Positions 11,559 to 21,992 are shown, counted from the first letter of the stretch. The stretch: 47,229 nucleotides of DNA from Bacteroidetes bacterium OLB12 (GCA_001567185.1 LNFR01000043.1:1-47229); one strand, 5' to 3'. A program made the numbers and translations. The notes: generated from the letters alone by a model not told the origin.

Positions 11559-13175
11559 TTAAATACCACGCGATTGAATATTCTCCCGCTTCCTCTTAAA
11601 AGCTTTCTCCACCACATTCAGTCTTGCTTTACGCGGATCGGGTTTGCTGGCTACTTTACCATCCAAATCAATAATAAGAATTTCTTCTTTCTGCGTATCG
11701 TAGAGCGGCCAGTTCGGTACTCCCTTGCCATTGGGATTTCCGGTCTTGGCAAAATTGGTCCAGTACGTATTCATGATTCTCGTGAGTTCTTTTTCTTCCG
11801 TAGTCGCTTCAGCCGGTGCACCCCAACGTGCGTTAAGCGTGTTAAAGACAAAAGCAATATCCGATCCATGCCCGGCACCATAGCGTGAACGTTCTCTGGC
11901 AGCAACCGGAACATAACCGAATTGAAACAGGTATGCAGGTTGACGTTTTGCAACGAAGGTTCTTGCCGTCATGCGTGCAGGCTCCGCCCACACCCAATCG
12001 GTATTGAACAGGGTTTGTACTTCTGCAAATTCTTTGTTGCCATCCGGATCGTAAGCAGCTTTCGCCTCCGCCTGAAGGTCACCAAAAAGAGCAAACAAGG
12101 CTTCTTTGGAAGTAGCATTGCTCACGAAGGGTCCGCCAATTTCTGCGCTGGAGTTTCCGATCATAAGCGGAACCTGTGCCTGCCTACCGGCCATGTACGC
12201 ACTCTCCGATGTTTCTACTACAAACTTTCCATCGAGGATAGGACCTGAATACGTTCGCGTACCGGTGCTGTCGTTCTCCTGCCCTCCGTCAACAATTTCA
12301 TCTGCTGTAAGTGCCCGAAGTTTTGCAAGTGCATCGGCATTTGTGCCTGTGATCTTGTGTCTCTTCGCGAAGTTTACGCCAATGGTTTCTGCTGAAACAG
12401 CGTACAACGGATCAGCGTTTTCTTTGTTGATGGGTCTTCCGGTAAGCACACCGGCACGACCACCGCTGGAGTGGCCAATCGCTTTATGGAAAAGACCTTT
12501 TGCATCTGGTATTGTCAAAAGTGAATGCACCGCGACACCTCCGGCAGAGAAACCAAAAATTGTAACGTTATTCGGATCACCACCAAAGGCTGCAATGTTT
12601 TCCTTCACCCACTTGAGTGCCGCAATCTGATCCATGAATGCATAACTGCCTTTAAATTCTTCCGGGTGTTCTTTGCTTAGTGCAGGGAATGCAAAATGAC
12701 CAAGCCGCCCGAGCCTGTAATTTATCGTAACAAGAATAACGCCTTGTTTGGCAAATGCTACTCCCGATGAACCGGGGCCCGAGCCACTTCCTCCTGTAAA
12801 ACCACCGCCATGAATCCAGAACATAACCGGCAATTTTGACTTTCCGATTGCGGAAGCAGGTGTCCATACATTTAGAAAAAGACAATCTTCCGATTGTTTG
12901 GTGGTAGAACCCGGCCACGCACGCTGCGGACAATCCGCACAATCCTGGGATGCATCGCGCACATCTTTCCATGGCGCTACCGGTTGGGGTGGCCGCCAAC
13001 GGAATTCACCAATGGGAGGTGCCGCATAAGGAATGCCTTTGAAGTAGGATACATCTCCTTCAAGACCTCCCCTTACAATTCCGGATTTTGTTTGTACTGC
13101 TGGCGCAGAGTTTTGCTGAGCGTGCAGGGAGGTGATGCATAACATGGTGATAATTCCGATGAGTAACTTTTTCAT
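11559..13175 (-). CDS. Exported type B carboxylesterase
   Basis: A 538-residue carboxylesterase with signal peptide (ending SLHAQ). Family features: [23 protein letters not shown] (97-107), HGGGF oxyanion loop (122-126), nucleophile Ser210 in GFSAGG (most relatives have GESAGG, so Glu to Phe is a difference), and a His region [13 protein letters not shown]. Substrates of this family include aromatic and fatty esters. It lies 49 bp from each neighbour in the promoter D operon. Confidence 0.92.
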   Translation of the reverse strand: MKKLLIGIITMLCITSLHAQQNSAPAVQTKSGIVRGGLEGDVSYFKGIPYAAPPIGEFRWRPPQPVAPWKDVRDASQDCADCPQRAWPGSTTKQSEDCLFLNVWTPASAIGKSKLPVMFWIHGGGFTGGSGSGPGSSGVAFAKQGVILVTINYRLGRLGHFAFPALSKEHPEEFKGSYAFMDQIAALKWVKENIAAFGGDPNNVTIFGFSAGGVAVHSLLTIPDAKGLFHKAIGHSSGGRAGVLTGRPINKENADPLYAVSAETIGVNFAKRHKITGTNADALAKLRALTADEIVDGGQENDSTGTRTYSGPILDGKFVVETSESAYMAGRQAQVPLMIGNSSAEIGGPFVSNATSKEALFALFGDLQAEAKAAYDPDGNKEFAEVQTLFNTDWVWAEPARMTARTFVAKRQPAYLFQFGYVPVAARERSRYGAGHGSDIAFVFNTLNARWGAPAEATTEEKELTRIMNTYWTNFAKTGNPNGKGVPNWPLYDTQKEEILIIDLDGKVASKPDPRKARLNVVEKAFKRKRENIQSRGI

Positions 13176-13224
13176 ACATTAATTGTTTATCTGTTGGATA
13201 GTTTTATTTATCAAGTTGTGTGTC

Positions 13225-13956
13225 TCAATTTCGAGACGATATTTCTGAAAATACTTTCCGGGCAGCATCTGCATCTGCCTTGCCAACTGATTTTTCAATT
13301 AGTGTAAACACCTCTTCAATTTGACTTTTTGTAATGCCTTGCCTGAGTGTTAAACCAAGATGAGACCTGAGCATCGGTTCAACCCCTTTACCCAGCGCAA
13401 TCAATACCGAAATGGTGGTCAGTTCCCGCTCAGCAAAAGTCAGCACATCCCGTGAAAACAGATCGGCAAACAAATGTTCTTTGAGAAACCGGTCCATCTC
13501 CGGACTAAACGCTCCATAACCTGAGGTCGGTTTCTGAATTGGTCCATCTGTGGATTGTCCCCGGAGTTTTGCCAGGTTTTTCCATCCGGTCTCATACTTA
13601 TTTGTATCATGAACGGGAGTAGCTTCTCTCCCCTCCTTGTCGATTATCCCTTTGGCCTTTCTTTCATCAAGGGCAGCCATTAACGTGTTAAGCCCCTGAA
13701 TACTTCTTGGAAACCCGCAATAGGCATAGGCATGAAGAAACACTTCCTTGCATTCGTTCACAGTCAGTCCGGCATCCAAACTTTCATGAATGGCAACCTT
13801 CAACTTTTCCAGATCACCTTTTGCAGCAAGGGCAGCCATCTGCACAATGCCTTTCTGTTTCTCTGAAAGAGTTTTTGCTCCCGGTTGCTCCTGTGCTTGT
13901 ACTGCTTGACATATGAGCACGAACAAAATAGTCAGGTAAGTTGTAATTTTCTTCAT
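13225..13956 (-). CDS. Exported CMD-family protein
   Basis: A 243-residue carboxymuconolactone-decarboxylase-like protein with signal peptide (ending AVQAQ). Two CMD modules: about residues 30-105 (HESLDAGLTVNECKEVFLHAY) and 150-238 (RSHLGLTLRQGITKSQIEEVF). It lacks a CxxC redox pair, like the paralogue at 7848-8693, with which it shares domain order but has diverged. It sits between the flavodoxin and the carboxylesterase, spacing 39 and 49 bp. Confidence 0.87.
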   Translation of the reverse strand: MKKITTYLTILFVLICQAVQAQEQPGAKTLSEKQKGIVQMAALAAKGDLEKLKVAIHESLDAGLTVNECKEVFLHAYAYCGFPRSIQGLNTLMAALDERKAKGIIDKEGREATPVHDTNKYETGWKNLAKLRGQSTDGPIQKPTSGYGAFSPEMDRFLKEHLFADLFSRDVLTFAERELTTISVLIALGKGVEPMLRSHLGLTLRQGITKSQIEEVFTLIEKSVGKADADAARKVFSEISSRN

Positions 13957-13995
13957 CGTTGAATGCTTCTATTTAATCATCTTGATCTTCCGCAA

Positions 13996-14583
13996 CTACT
14001 GTTCAATCTCAAGCCGCGCTTCCTTTTCTTTTTCCCCTTCCATCACGAAAAGAATACCATCACGCTCCACTCCGCCTTTCGTAGAGAATCCTTCAACCAC
14101 TTCGCTATCGGGGCATAACTTCTTTACTGTGCTGAAAGCGCTGCCAACTCCATAGCCTCCATTCGTGTTAAATGGAATGACAGTTTTTCCGCTGAGGTTG
14201 TATTGATTCAAGAAGCTTTTCACAGGCGGGGGCAACTGCATACCCCATGTTGGAAATCCGACAAATACAACTTCATAGGTTTCCATGTTATCAATCTTTG
14301 TTTTTAACGGTGGCAGAAATCCGGTTTCATTTTCTTTAGCCACCTGCGCCACAATGGTTTTGTAATCTTCCGGGTATGGGTTTACCAACTCCAGCGCAAC
14401 AAGATCTCCACCCACCTTTTCATGAATGATTTCAGCGATTGCTTTCGTATTGTTAGTACGTGATAGATAAACAATAAGAACTCTCTCCGAACGATCGGCT
14501 ACAATGTCCTTTGATTCCGTAGCGCTGTCCTGTGAGGAACAGCAAATGGTCGTGAGCGCAAATATTATCGTTAGTAGCTTCAA
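13996..14583 (-). CDS. Flavodoxin with export signal
   Basis: A 195-residue flavodoxin-fold protein. The FMN phosphate loop reads SRTNNTKAIA, and the later FVGFPTWGMQLPPPVKSFL matches the flavodoxin_4-type group seen next to AKR genes in many bacteria. The N-terminus is a hydrophobic leader followed by CCSS, suggesting a lipoprotein, although the residue before Cys (Ile) is not ideal. If exported, it would be an FMN protein outside the cytoplasm, which is unusual. It is in the promoter D operon, 21 bp after the cupin-SnoaL gene. Confidence 0.85.
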   Translation of the reverse strand: MKLLTIIFALTTICCSSQDSATESKDIVADRSERVLIVYLSRTNNTKAIAEIIHEKVGGDLVALELVNPYPEDYKTIVAQVAKENETGFLPPLKTKIDNMETYEVVFVGFPTWGMQLPPPVKSFLNQYNLSGKTVIPFNTNGGYGVGSAFSTVKKLCPDSEVVEGFSTKGGVERDGILFVMEGEKEKEARLEIEQ

Positions 14584-14604
14584 GACACAGTTTGGTATAT
14601 CGTA

Positions 14605-15483
14605 TTACTTTCTGGGTTGATCATTTCCCGGGCCCATTGTTCTGGTAAACGACAAGGATCCCATTTTCCACTTTCCGTTCTCTTTCGTGTAAACCTCCGT
14701 TACGATAAACGGATTGGTTACTTCGTTTCCACCTACAACGGCCAGCAAGGTGATGCGATTTAGCACGATTGCCGTGTTACCAATTATTTGCACAGAAGCT
14801 TCATGCACATCGGCCTTTTTGTAATGAATACCACCGCTCCTGATTACATCAAGTTCTTGTGCTTTTCCCCACGATCCACCCATGTGAACGAACACAGATT
14901 GGTCATCGAATAGATCGTTTAGCTTGTCAACATTCTTGTCTGCCATCCACGTCCACTTATCCTTCGAAAGTGCAAGCACTTCCTGCTCCGGGGTGGTGGC
15001 GCTGGCAGAGGGACTTGTAGTTGATGCGCCTGACCCATATTCTTCATCCGTAACACGCTTCAACCAAACCGTTTTGCCATTTTGGGCAGGAGAAGTTGCC
15101 ACGTAGGTTACTCCGCTCTCAGGCGTAGCGCCATGCCAATGCTCAACACCAGGCTGGCATTTAATGACATCGCCTTTGCGTACTATTTGTTTCGCCTGTC
15201 CTCGTTCCTGGTAGTACCCAACGCCTTGCGTGATAAGCAGAATCTGTCCGCCCGGATGACTGTGCCAATCGAGCCTGGCGCCCGCATCGAACGTGGCAAC
15301 CGCGGTGCTATAACTGAAAACCTTATCTGCCGGACTTAATTCATTCAGCCATACATTGCCTACATGGTGTACATTGGCTGCTTTTTCGCCTCTCGGAAAA
15401 ATATCGTTATCCTGCGCCATACTCTTAAAGGGAATGCCGCATGTTATCAGGGTGAGAAAAAATAGTTGTTTCATAATCTTCAT
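14605..15483 (-). CDS. Exported cupin fused to a SnoaL/DUF4440-like domain
   Basis: A 292-residue two-domain protein with signal peptide (to about SMAQ, residue 24). Residues about 45-150 are a cupin of the same type as 397-900, with DWHSHPGGQ and EHWHGATP. A Ser/Thr/Ala-rich linker (about 153-165) leads to an NTF2-like domain (EVLALSKDKWTWMADKNVDK … IVTEVYTKENGKWKMGS). Such NTF2 domains serve as small-molecule binding or isomerase pockets. The pairing suggests a metal cupin next to a hydrophobic substrate pocket. Neighbour spacing is 21 bp (flavodoxin) and 6 bp (hydrolase). Confidence 0.88.
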   Translation of the reverse strand: MKIMKQLFFLTLITCGIPFKSMAQDNDIFPRGEKAANVHHVGNVWLNELSPADKVFSYSTAVATFDAGARLDWHSHPGGQILLITQGVGYYQERGQAKQIVRKGDVIKCQPGVEHWHGATPESGVTYVATSPAQNGKTVWLKRVTDEEYGSGASTTSPSASATTPEQEVLALSKDKWTWMADKNVDKLNDLFDDQSVFVHMGGSWGKAQELDVIRSGGIHYKKADVHEASVQIIGNTAIVLNRITLLAVVGGNEVTNPFIVTEVYTKENGKWKMGSLSFTRTMGPGNDQPRK

Positions 15484-15489
15484 CTATAA

Positions 15490-16584
15490 TTATTTATCGA
15501 GTCCTTTATCTTTTAGCCACTTCAACATAAGGCCGGCTATTTCCAAGTTGTTCAGATCCGAGAATGGAAAATGTGTGTTGCCTTTTATCCCGATTTCAGG
15601 AAGGTGAACAACGGTTACATCACCACCGAGTTTATTTACTGCTTCCGCCCATCGCTTAGCCATCGTGAGTGCTGCACGCCATTGTTCCTGACCTGGATTT
15701 TCAACTGGCTGTGAAGGGATATTATCACCATAGTAAATCACAATTGGAATTTTGGTAAGTTTCATAAAATCGGCCATCGGAACACCCACTGCCCTCAGGC
15801 TTCCACCCACATAGGTGATTGTTTCCGGTACTTGTCCTTCCGGGAATAAAAAATTACTGGCAGGCTCATAAGACACGATTGCTTTTATATTCGTGTTTTT
15901 AACGGCAGTCATCCAACCTTGTCCGCCACTGTGCGAATGTGTAACAAGAATTCCCTCACCTATTTTGTCGAACAGTGCAGACATCGCTTTTGCATTAACT
16001 TCAAGATCAATGGGCCCAATGTTAGGAACCATTTGACGGAAATACTGATTGAGTGCTTCCGGGTCTTTGGAGAATTGTACACCGGGATAAAACTCATTGC
16101 CTACTCCTAAGCGGAATATTCCAAACCACAATTGATCTTCAGGCGATGCCGTGATCGTTCCACCCACAGTTCCACGTGCTGCACGGCCTCGTCTCGGTTG
16201 ATCAATCAGATAAACCGGAAAGCGTTGACGAAGAAAAATATTTTGATACCCTTCACGACCATCCGGAGTTGTCTCCCATGTTTTTGAAAATTGTCCGTAA
16301 CCATGCCACATCACCAGCGGAAGTTTCCGTGCCTTGTCAGGAATCTGATAAAAGACATACGCATGGTCTCCATGCAATGTTTGCCCTTCAGTACTTTGGT
16401 TTGCCGGATTGAATGCTCCATGTTTGATCGGGTCAAATTTTCCGGGTGCGGTAACAACAGATCCGCCCACCGCAAAGCTTCCCTGATCCTGAATGACAAT
16501 GGGTTGTCTCTTTTGACCGTAGCTCAAACATGAACTAAGTATGATGAATAAAATGACAATGCTGTTTCTTCTGTTATGCATCAT
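15490..16584 (-). CDS. Exported alpha/beta hydrolase
   Basis: About 364 residues from the ATG at 16584 (16581 is also possible), which gives a signal peptide ending CLSYGQ; the longer ORF adds a charged stretch. The hydrolase core has MWHGYGQFSKTWE near the oxyanion hole, DQPRRGRAARG, and a nucleophile elbow in THSHSGGQG. The C-terminal HLPEIGIKGNTHFPFSD supplies the His. It resembles uncharacterised secreted esterases. It is 6 bp before the cupin-SnoaL gene in the operon. Confidence 0.85.
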   Translation of the reverse strand: MMHNRRNSIVILFIILSSCLSYGQKRQPIVIQDQGSFAVGGSVVTAPGKFDPIKHGAFNPANQSTEGQTLHGDHAYVFYQIPDKARKLPLVMWHGYGQFSKTWETTPDGREGYQNIFLRQRFPVYLIDQPRRGRAARGTVGGTITASPEDQLWFGIFRLGVGNEFYPGVQFSKDPEALNQYFRQMVPNIGPIDLEVNAKAMSALFDKIGEGILVTHSHSGGQGWMTAVKNTNIKAIVSYEPASNFLFPEGQVPETITYVGGSLRAVGVPMADFMKLTKIPIVIYYGDNIPSQPVENPGQEQWRAALTMAKRWAEAVNKLGGDVTVVHLPEIGIKGNTHFPFSDLNNLEIAGLMLKWLKDKGLDK

Positions 16585-16647
16585 GAGTAAAAGTTTTATT
16601 CCTATTTTTTCCTGACCATTGTTCAAACAAAGGCCGTATCGATCTGG

Positions 16648-17114
16648 TTATTGTTTATACTCTTCATCGGTTACTTCATTCAGCCATACCGTCTCTCCAA
16701 GGTGGCGATTGGTGATCGCAACGTGAGCAAATGCAGTATCCGCACTCGCCCCATGCCAGTGCGGTACATTGGCCGGACATTTGATTACATCCCCTTTTCG
16801 AAGTATTCTTTTTGCCTGACCTTCCTCCTGGTAATATCCAACGCCATGCATCACCAATAGAATTTGTCCTCCGGGATGCTTGTGCCATTTGGTGCGGGTA
16901 CCTGCTTCGAAAGTGACGTTGCAACAGAAGTTGGATTGATGCTGTCTGCTTCCATTAGCGGTTGGAGATACGCGGTTCCTGTGAAGTTGGCGTTATTGAT
17001 TTTGTTGCCTTTTGGAAAAGTGAGATTCGTTTCCGTTGCATTATCGCGCTGTGGAACGCACGATGAAAGAACGAAGGCAAAAATGACTACCCAGGTAAAC
17101 GTGCTTTTCTTCAT
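16648..17114 (-). CDS. Cupin lipoprotein (one frameshift)
   Basis: Third mandelonitrile-lyase-type cupin of the island. The first frame gives a lipoprotein leader ending LSSC and runs to SINPTSVA; it then breaks at about 16919-16922. Supplying one base continues as NVTFEAGTRTKWHKHPGGQ and PHWHGASAD in the other frame, with all metal ligands present. The break is not in a long homopolymer, so a genuine inactivating deletion is possible. It lies 1 bp from the Cys-type hydrolase gene and 63 bp upstream of the hydrolase at 15490-16584. Confidence 0.8.
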
Positions 17115-17115
17115 G

Positions 17116-18189
17116 TTAGTTTTGTTTTCCAGAATCCAGATTCTTATTAAAGAAATCGGTCAATTTATGGATCGCTTTATCCACGTACTCCTGCTTCCAA
17201 TAACTTTGTATATGCGTTGCCCCTTCAAGAACAAAAAGCTCCTTACTCTTCGCATTCGTTGCCTTGTTGAACGCATCGTCTGTCATATATTTTGTATCCG
17301 CTTTGCTTCCCGCAATCATCAAGAGGGGCTGCGTTAATAAATCCATATTGGTGGTTGCATCCCAGGTCATCAAATCCAGTAAGCTGCTCATGGTGTACAG
17401 GAAGGTGGAGTTTGGATGCGCATGCGTTCGGTAATAATACTGGTACCCCTCGCGATATAAATCGGTTGGCGTTTTTGCGATTTCTTCATCGGTTATACTT
17501 GCCACGCCCGCGTAAATTATTTCACCACCGGCTATTTCTTGTGCCCGTGCTTCCGATGCTTTTTGCAGGCGTTCCTGAATTGTTGCAGTCTGCGAATTTT
17601 GAAATCCATTGCGTCTTACTTCGCCTGTGTTGAACATGCTTAGGGTTGATACGGCCTTAAACCTCTTGTCCGACTGGGCCGCCTTGATGGTGTAACCACC
17701 TCCCCCGCAAATGCCAAGCACACCGAGACGGTTCGCATCTACACCTGCGTAATGGGTAATGAAATCAGCCATACCATGGATGTCGTCAATGCGGAAGGCA
17801 GGCTTGTCCGTGTGTCGGGGTTCTCCACCGCTTGCACCCTGAAAGGCTGCATCCGCAGCGATGGTGATAAAGCCCGATTCCGCCAAACGCTGCGCATAAA
17901 GTCCGGAAGCTTGTTCTTTTACTCCACCGTTGGGATGAGCAACTACAACTGCCGGATACTTTTTGGTTGGGTCATAGTTAGCCGGTGTGTAAACATTTGC
18001 TGCAATATCAATTCCATTCAGTTTATACCGCACGGGATGGATGTTCACCTTATCTTTCACATTCCCAGTAAGGGCACCCTCATATACCAACGTGAAAGGA
18101 TTTTGTTTCTTAATTTTTTGATTCGTTTGAGCCGTAAGGGTATCAATACTGGCTGCAATTGCGAGTGTCATTACTACAAGATACTTCAT
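17116..18189 (-). CDS. Exported alpha/beta hydrolase with Cys nucleophile
   Basis: A 357-residue protein with signal peptide (ending TLTAQ). Related to the dienelactone-hydrolase/YcjY-like group: AHPNGGVKEQ near residue 85, ADAAFQGASGGEPR, and a nucleophile elbow LGICGGGGY with Cys161 in place of Ser. The acidic residue is probably in AGSKADTKY, and His in EGATHIQSY. A Cys nucleophile is known from dienelactone hydrolase. It is the second gene of the promoter D operon, 17 bp after the AKR. Confidence 0.85.
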   Translation of the reverse strand: MKYLVVMTLAIAASIDTLTAQTNQKIKKQNPFTLVYEGALTGNVKDKVNIHPVRYKLNGIDIAANVYTPANYDPTKKYPAVVVAHPNGGVKEQASGLYAQRLAESGFITIAADAAFQGASGGEPRHTDKPAFRIDDIHGMADFITHYAGVDANRLGVLGICGGGGYTIKAAQSDKRFKAVSTLSMFNTGEVRRNGFQNSQTATIQERLQKASEARAQEIAGGEIIYAGVASITDEEIAKTPTDLYREGYQYYYRTHAHPNSTFLYTMSSLLDLMTWDATTNMDLLTQPLLMIAGSKADTKYMTDDAFNKATNAKSKELFVLEGATHIQSYWKQEYVDKAIHKLTDFFNKNLDSGKQN

Positions 18190-18206
18190 ACTTTCCTTCT
18201 TTATGT

Positions 18207-19352
<1,146 letters not shown>

Positions 19353-19354
19353 CT

Positions 19355-20251
19355 ATGGAAGAGATATTAAGATTTGATACGATTGGTCAGTACAATGCAT
19401 TTAACAGAAATGAAACGCTGCATCCGCTGGTAAGTGTTGTTGATTTATCAAAAGCAGCACCCCGGCAACTGAGAAAGATGAGCTATGGATTTTATGTTGT
19501 GTTTTTGAAAGAGGTTAAATGCGGTGATCTTAAGTATGGCATCAGCAACTATGACTACGAAGAAGGAACGCTGGTATTTCTGGCCCCCGGCCAGGTGATT
19601 GGTTCGCAAGGCGATGAATATTATCAGCCCCAGGGGCTTGCGCTGGTGTTTCATGCCGATTTTATGCGCGGCACTTCACTAGCACGCAAAATGAACGACT
19701 ACTCTTTTTTCTCCTATACTACCAACGAAGCCCTGCACTTGTCGGAGCGCGAAAGGCAAATCATCATGGATTGCTTTTCAAAAATCAGATACGAGTTGGA
19801 ACACGCGGTTGACAAACACAGTAAAACGCTGATTGCATCCAACATTGAATTATTTCTGAATTACTGTGTGCGTTTTTATGATCGCCAGTTCATCACGCGC
19901 GACAACTCCAACAAAGGTATTCTTGAACGCTTTGAAACAGTATTGAAAACTTTCTTTAACTCTGACGCGCCCCAGGAAGTTGGGTTGCCCTCCGTTGCCT
20001 ATTGTGCGGGAGAATTAAATCTATCGCCCAACTATTTTGGCGATCTGATCAAAAAAGAAACCGGCAAAACCGCCAACGAGTACATCCACCTGAAGTTGAT
20101 TGATGTGGCCAAAGAAAAAATCTACGATACCAATAAATCGGTGCAGGAAATTGCGTATGAACTGGGCTTCAAATATCCGCAACATTTTACGCGTGTATTT
20201 AAACAACATACCGGAACTACCCCGATGGAATACAGAAATTCACTAAATTGA
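19355..20251 (+). CDS. AraC-family regulator 3
   Basis: A 298-residue intact regulator. The effector domain contains YDYEEGTLVFLAPGQV and LVFHADFMRGTS; the double helix-turn-helix reads CAGELNLSPNYFGDLIKKETG and VQEIAYELGFKYPQHFTRVFKQH, ending TPMEYRNSLN. It is a close paralogue of regulator 2 (8924-9822) and more distant from regulator 1. It diverges from the nine-gene operon across promoter D, which it most likely activates. The inducer is unknown; by analogy to YqhC, a reactive carbonyl is plausible but not shown. Confidence 0.93.
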   Translation: MEEILRFDTIGQYNAFNRNETLHPLVSVVDLSKAAPRQLRKMSYGFYVVFLKEVKCGDLKYGISNYDYEEGTLVFLAPGQVIGSQGDEYYQPQGLALVFHADFMRGTSLARKMNDYSFFSYTTNEALHLSERERQIIMDCFSKIRYELEHAVDKHSKTLIASNIELFLNYCVRFYDRQFITRDNSNKGILERFETVLKTFFNSDAPQEVGLPSVAYCAGELNLSPNYFGDLIKKETGKTANEYIHLKLIDVAKEKIYDTNKSVQEIAYELGFKYPQHFTRVFKQHTGTTPMEYRNSLN

Positions 20252-20300
20252 TTTTCAGAAACCATTCATCTCAGATTGCAATGAAAGGTTCACCCGACTG

Positions 20301-21080
20301 ATGACGCGCCTACCCTGGTTAATTGTATTACTTACCCTAACGGGCAATGCACTTGCCCAATCCGGTAACGGTGTAACAGATCAGTTTGGTGCTATCATCC
20401 GGGGCGATACGCTGCGCAAGGAAATAGCCCTGGTGTTTACTGGCGATGAGTTTGCCGATGGTGGCGAGCACATCCTGAGCACCTTACGCAAACATAAAGT
20501 GAAAGGCTCCTTCTTTTTTACAGGTAATTTTTACGCCAACGTTATATTCCAATCTCTTATCAAAAAACTTAAAGCAAAAGGCCATTACCTGGGCGCCCAT
20601 TCTGACCGGCATTTGCTTTACGCAGACTGGACTAAGCGCGATAGTTTATTGATTGATCAAAATACATTTGCTACAGATTTACTGAACAACTACAAAAAGA
20701 TGGCAGACGTTGGCATCCGGCAATCGGAGGCGCCTTACTTCATTCCACCGTATGAGTGGTACAACAAAGAAATTGTTAGCTGGGCCCGCCAGTTAAATCT
20801 TCAACTCATCAATTTTACTCCGGGCACCCGTTCTACCGCAGACTATACCCATCCGGAAATGGGCCGTTCTTATGTTGATTCAGAAACAATTTATAATTCC
20901 ATACTGGCTTATGAACTAAAAGATCGCAATGGGCTCAACGGATTTATTTTGCTGATTCACATTGGCACCGATCCCAGGCGTACGGATAAATTCTATCACA
21001 AACTGGATCAACTGCTTGAACAACTGAAAGCCAAAGGATACAGGTTTGTTCGAATTGATAAGATGTTGGGCAAACCGTAA
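20301..21080 (+). CDS. Exported polysaccharide deacetylase-like protein
   Basis: A 259-residue NodB-fold protein with signal peptide (ending NALAQ, residue 20). Metal motif HSDRH gives His100 and His104. The usual first motif TFDDG is replaced by FTGDEF with Asp49-Glu50, so one acidic ligand is changed from Asp to Glu. PYFIPPYEWYN and LLIHIGTDPRRTDKFY occupy the later motif positions. Probably acts on cell-wall or extracellular polysaccharide N- or O-acetyl groups. It starts 49 bp after the AraC gene on the same strand. Confidence 0.85.
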   Translation: MTRLPWLIVLLTLTGNALAQSGNGVTDQFGAIIRGDTLRKEIALVFTGDEFADGGEHILSTLRKHKVKGSFFFTGNFYANVIFQSLIKKLKAKGHYLGAHSDRHLLYADWTKRDSLLIDQNTFATDLLNNYKKMADVGIRQSEAPYFIPPYEWYNKEIVSWARQLNLQLINFTPGTRSTADYTHPEMGRSYVDSETIYNSILAYELKDRNGLNGFILLIHIGTDPRRTDKFYHKLDQLLEQLKAKGYRFVRIDKMLGKP

Positions 21081-21123
21081 GCCGCACATCCCACCATCTG
21101 ATGGGTAAATCCAGCTTCATTAT

Positions 21124-21131
21124 TACCTTTG
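21124..21131 (+). promoter_or_regulatory. -7 box upstream of the Crp-MoaE ORF
   Basis: TACCTTTG, a perfect TAnnTTTG match, 16 bp before the ATG at 21148. It argues for that ATG rather than the GTG at 21133. Confidence 0.5.
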
Positions 21132-21147
21132 AGTGCATCGTAATCGA

Positions 21148-21867
21148 ATGGAAACAAAGCCTGGCTTGCCCAACACCCAGCCCCTGCTGGATTATTTTAA
21201 TAAACTCATTCCGCTGAATCCGGCCGAAGAGAGTTGGTACGTGCCAAATTTCATCCGCACCTGTTTCTTAAAAAAACAATTTGCGCTTCAGCATGGCGAT
21301 GTATGCGAGTATTTTAATTTTGTGGTGCGTGGTTGCATGCGGCTTTATAGGGTGGATGACAAGGGTATTTATCACATCTTGCAATTTGCTACTGAAAACT
21401 ACTGGATACTCGATCTCACCAGTTTTCATAAAAAGATTCCGGCCAAACTAAACATCGATGATAGAACTTACTACCCACCCATCGACACTTCTAAAATTAT
21501 TGATGCCGCTACCGCCCGGCAAGCAGGCGCAGTAAGTGTGTTTATAGGTACGGTACGCAATCAAACTGCCGGAAAGGAAGTAGTTAAACTGGAGTATGAA
21601 GCGTATGAACCGATGGCCATCAATGAAATTCAAAAAGTTATTGATATGGCTAAAAAAAAATGGAATCTTACCGGGTGGGCTTTCAGCCACCGAACCGGCA
21701 CTCTAATGCCCGGTGAAATAGCAGTGGCAGTAGCAATATCCACCCCGCATCGGAAAGACTCATTTGAAGCCTGTCAGTTTATTATCGACACCTTAAAAAA
21801 AACAGTCCCCATCTGGAAAAAAGAATTTTTCCGCGATGGGGACCAATGGGTATCCGCGCATCCTTAA
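21148..21867 (+). CDS. moaE: Half Crp domain joined to MoaE (molybdopterin synthase large subunit)
   Basis: An open frame of 239 residues. Residues 1 to about 100 are the first part of a Crp-type cyclic-nucleotide-binding barrel (LQHGDVCEYFNFVVRGCMRL, LQFATENYWILDL), without the rest of the barrel or any helix-turn-helix. From about residue 105 it is a complete MoaE: GAVSVFIGTVRNQ, SHRTGTLMPGE, HRKDSF, and VPIWKKE with the active-site lysines. MoaE transfers sulfur to the molybdopterin precursor. An out-of-frame ATG at 21458 reads MIELTTHP, a typical MoaE start, and would join the MoaE frame if one C were missing near 21474-21480. So this is either a real gene fusion or a truncated crp abutting moaE with a sequencing slip. 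Confidence 0.7.
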   Translation: METKPGLPNTQPLLDYFNKLIPLNPAEESWYVPNFIRTCFLKKQFALQHGDVCEYFNFVVRGCMRLYRVDDKGIYHILQFATENYWILDLTSFHKKIPAKLNIDDRTYYPPIDTSKIIDAATARQAGAVSVFIGTVRNQTAGKEVVKLEYEAYEPMAINEIQKVIDMAKKKWNLTGWAFSHRTGTLMPGEIAVAVAISTPHRKDSFEACQFIIDTLKKTVPIWKKEFFRDGDQWVSAHP

Positions 21868-21992
21868 ATCTGGCTTGCAATCATCACCGCAAAGGTGATA
21901 ATCGCAACAGCTATTAAAAGGCCTGCCCCTACCACCAACAGCAATTCGCGGTTAATGGGATTGAGTAGGAAATTTCTGTCAATGATTTTCAT
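21864..21992 (-). CDS. Small single-helix membrane protein
   Basis: A 42-residue ORF starting MKIIDRNFLLNPINREL, then one hydrophobic helix (about residues 18-40, LLLVVGAGLLIAVAIITF) ending ASQI. It overlaps the moaE stop by four bases in convergent orientation. A perfect -7 box lies 23 bp upstream of the start, which supports a real gene. No family recognised. Confidence 0.6.
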   Translation of the reverse strand: MKIIDRNFLLNPINRELLLVVGAGLLIAVAIITFAVMIASQI

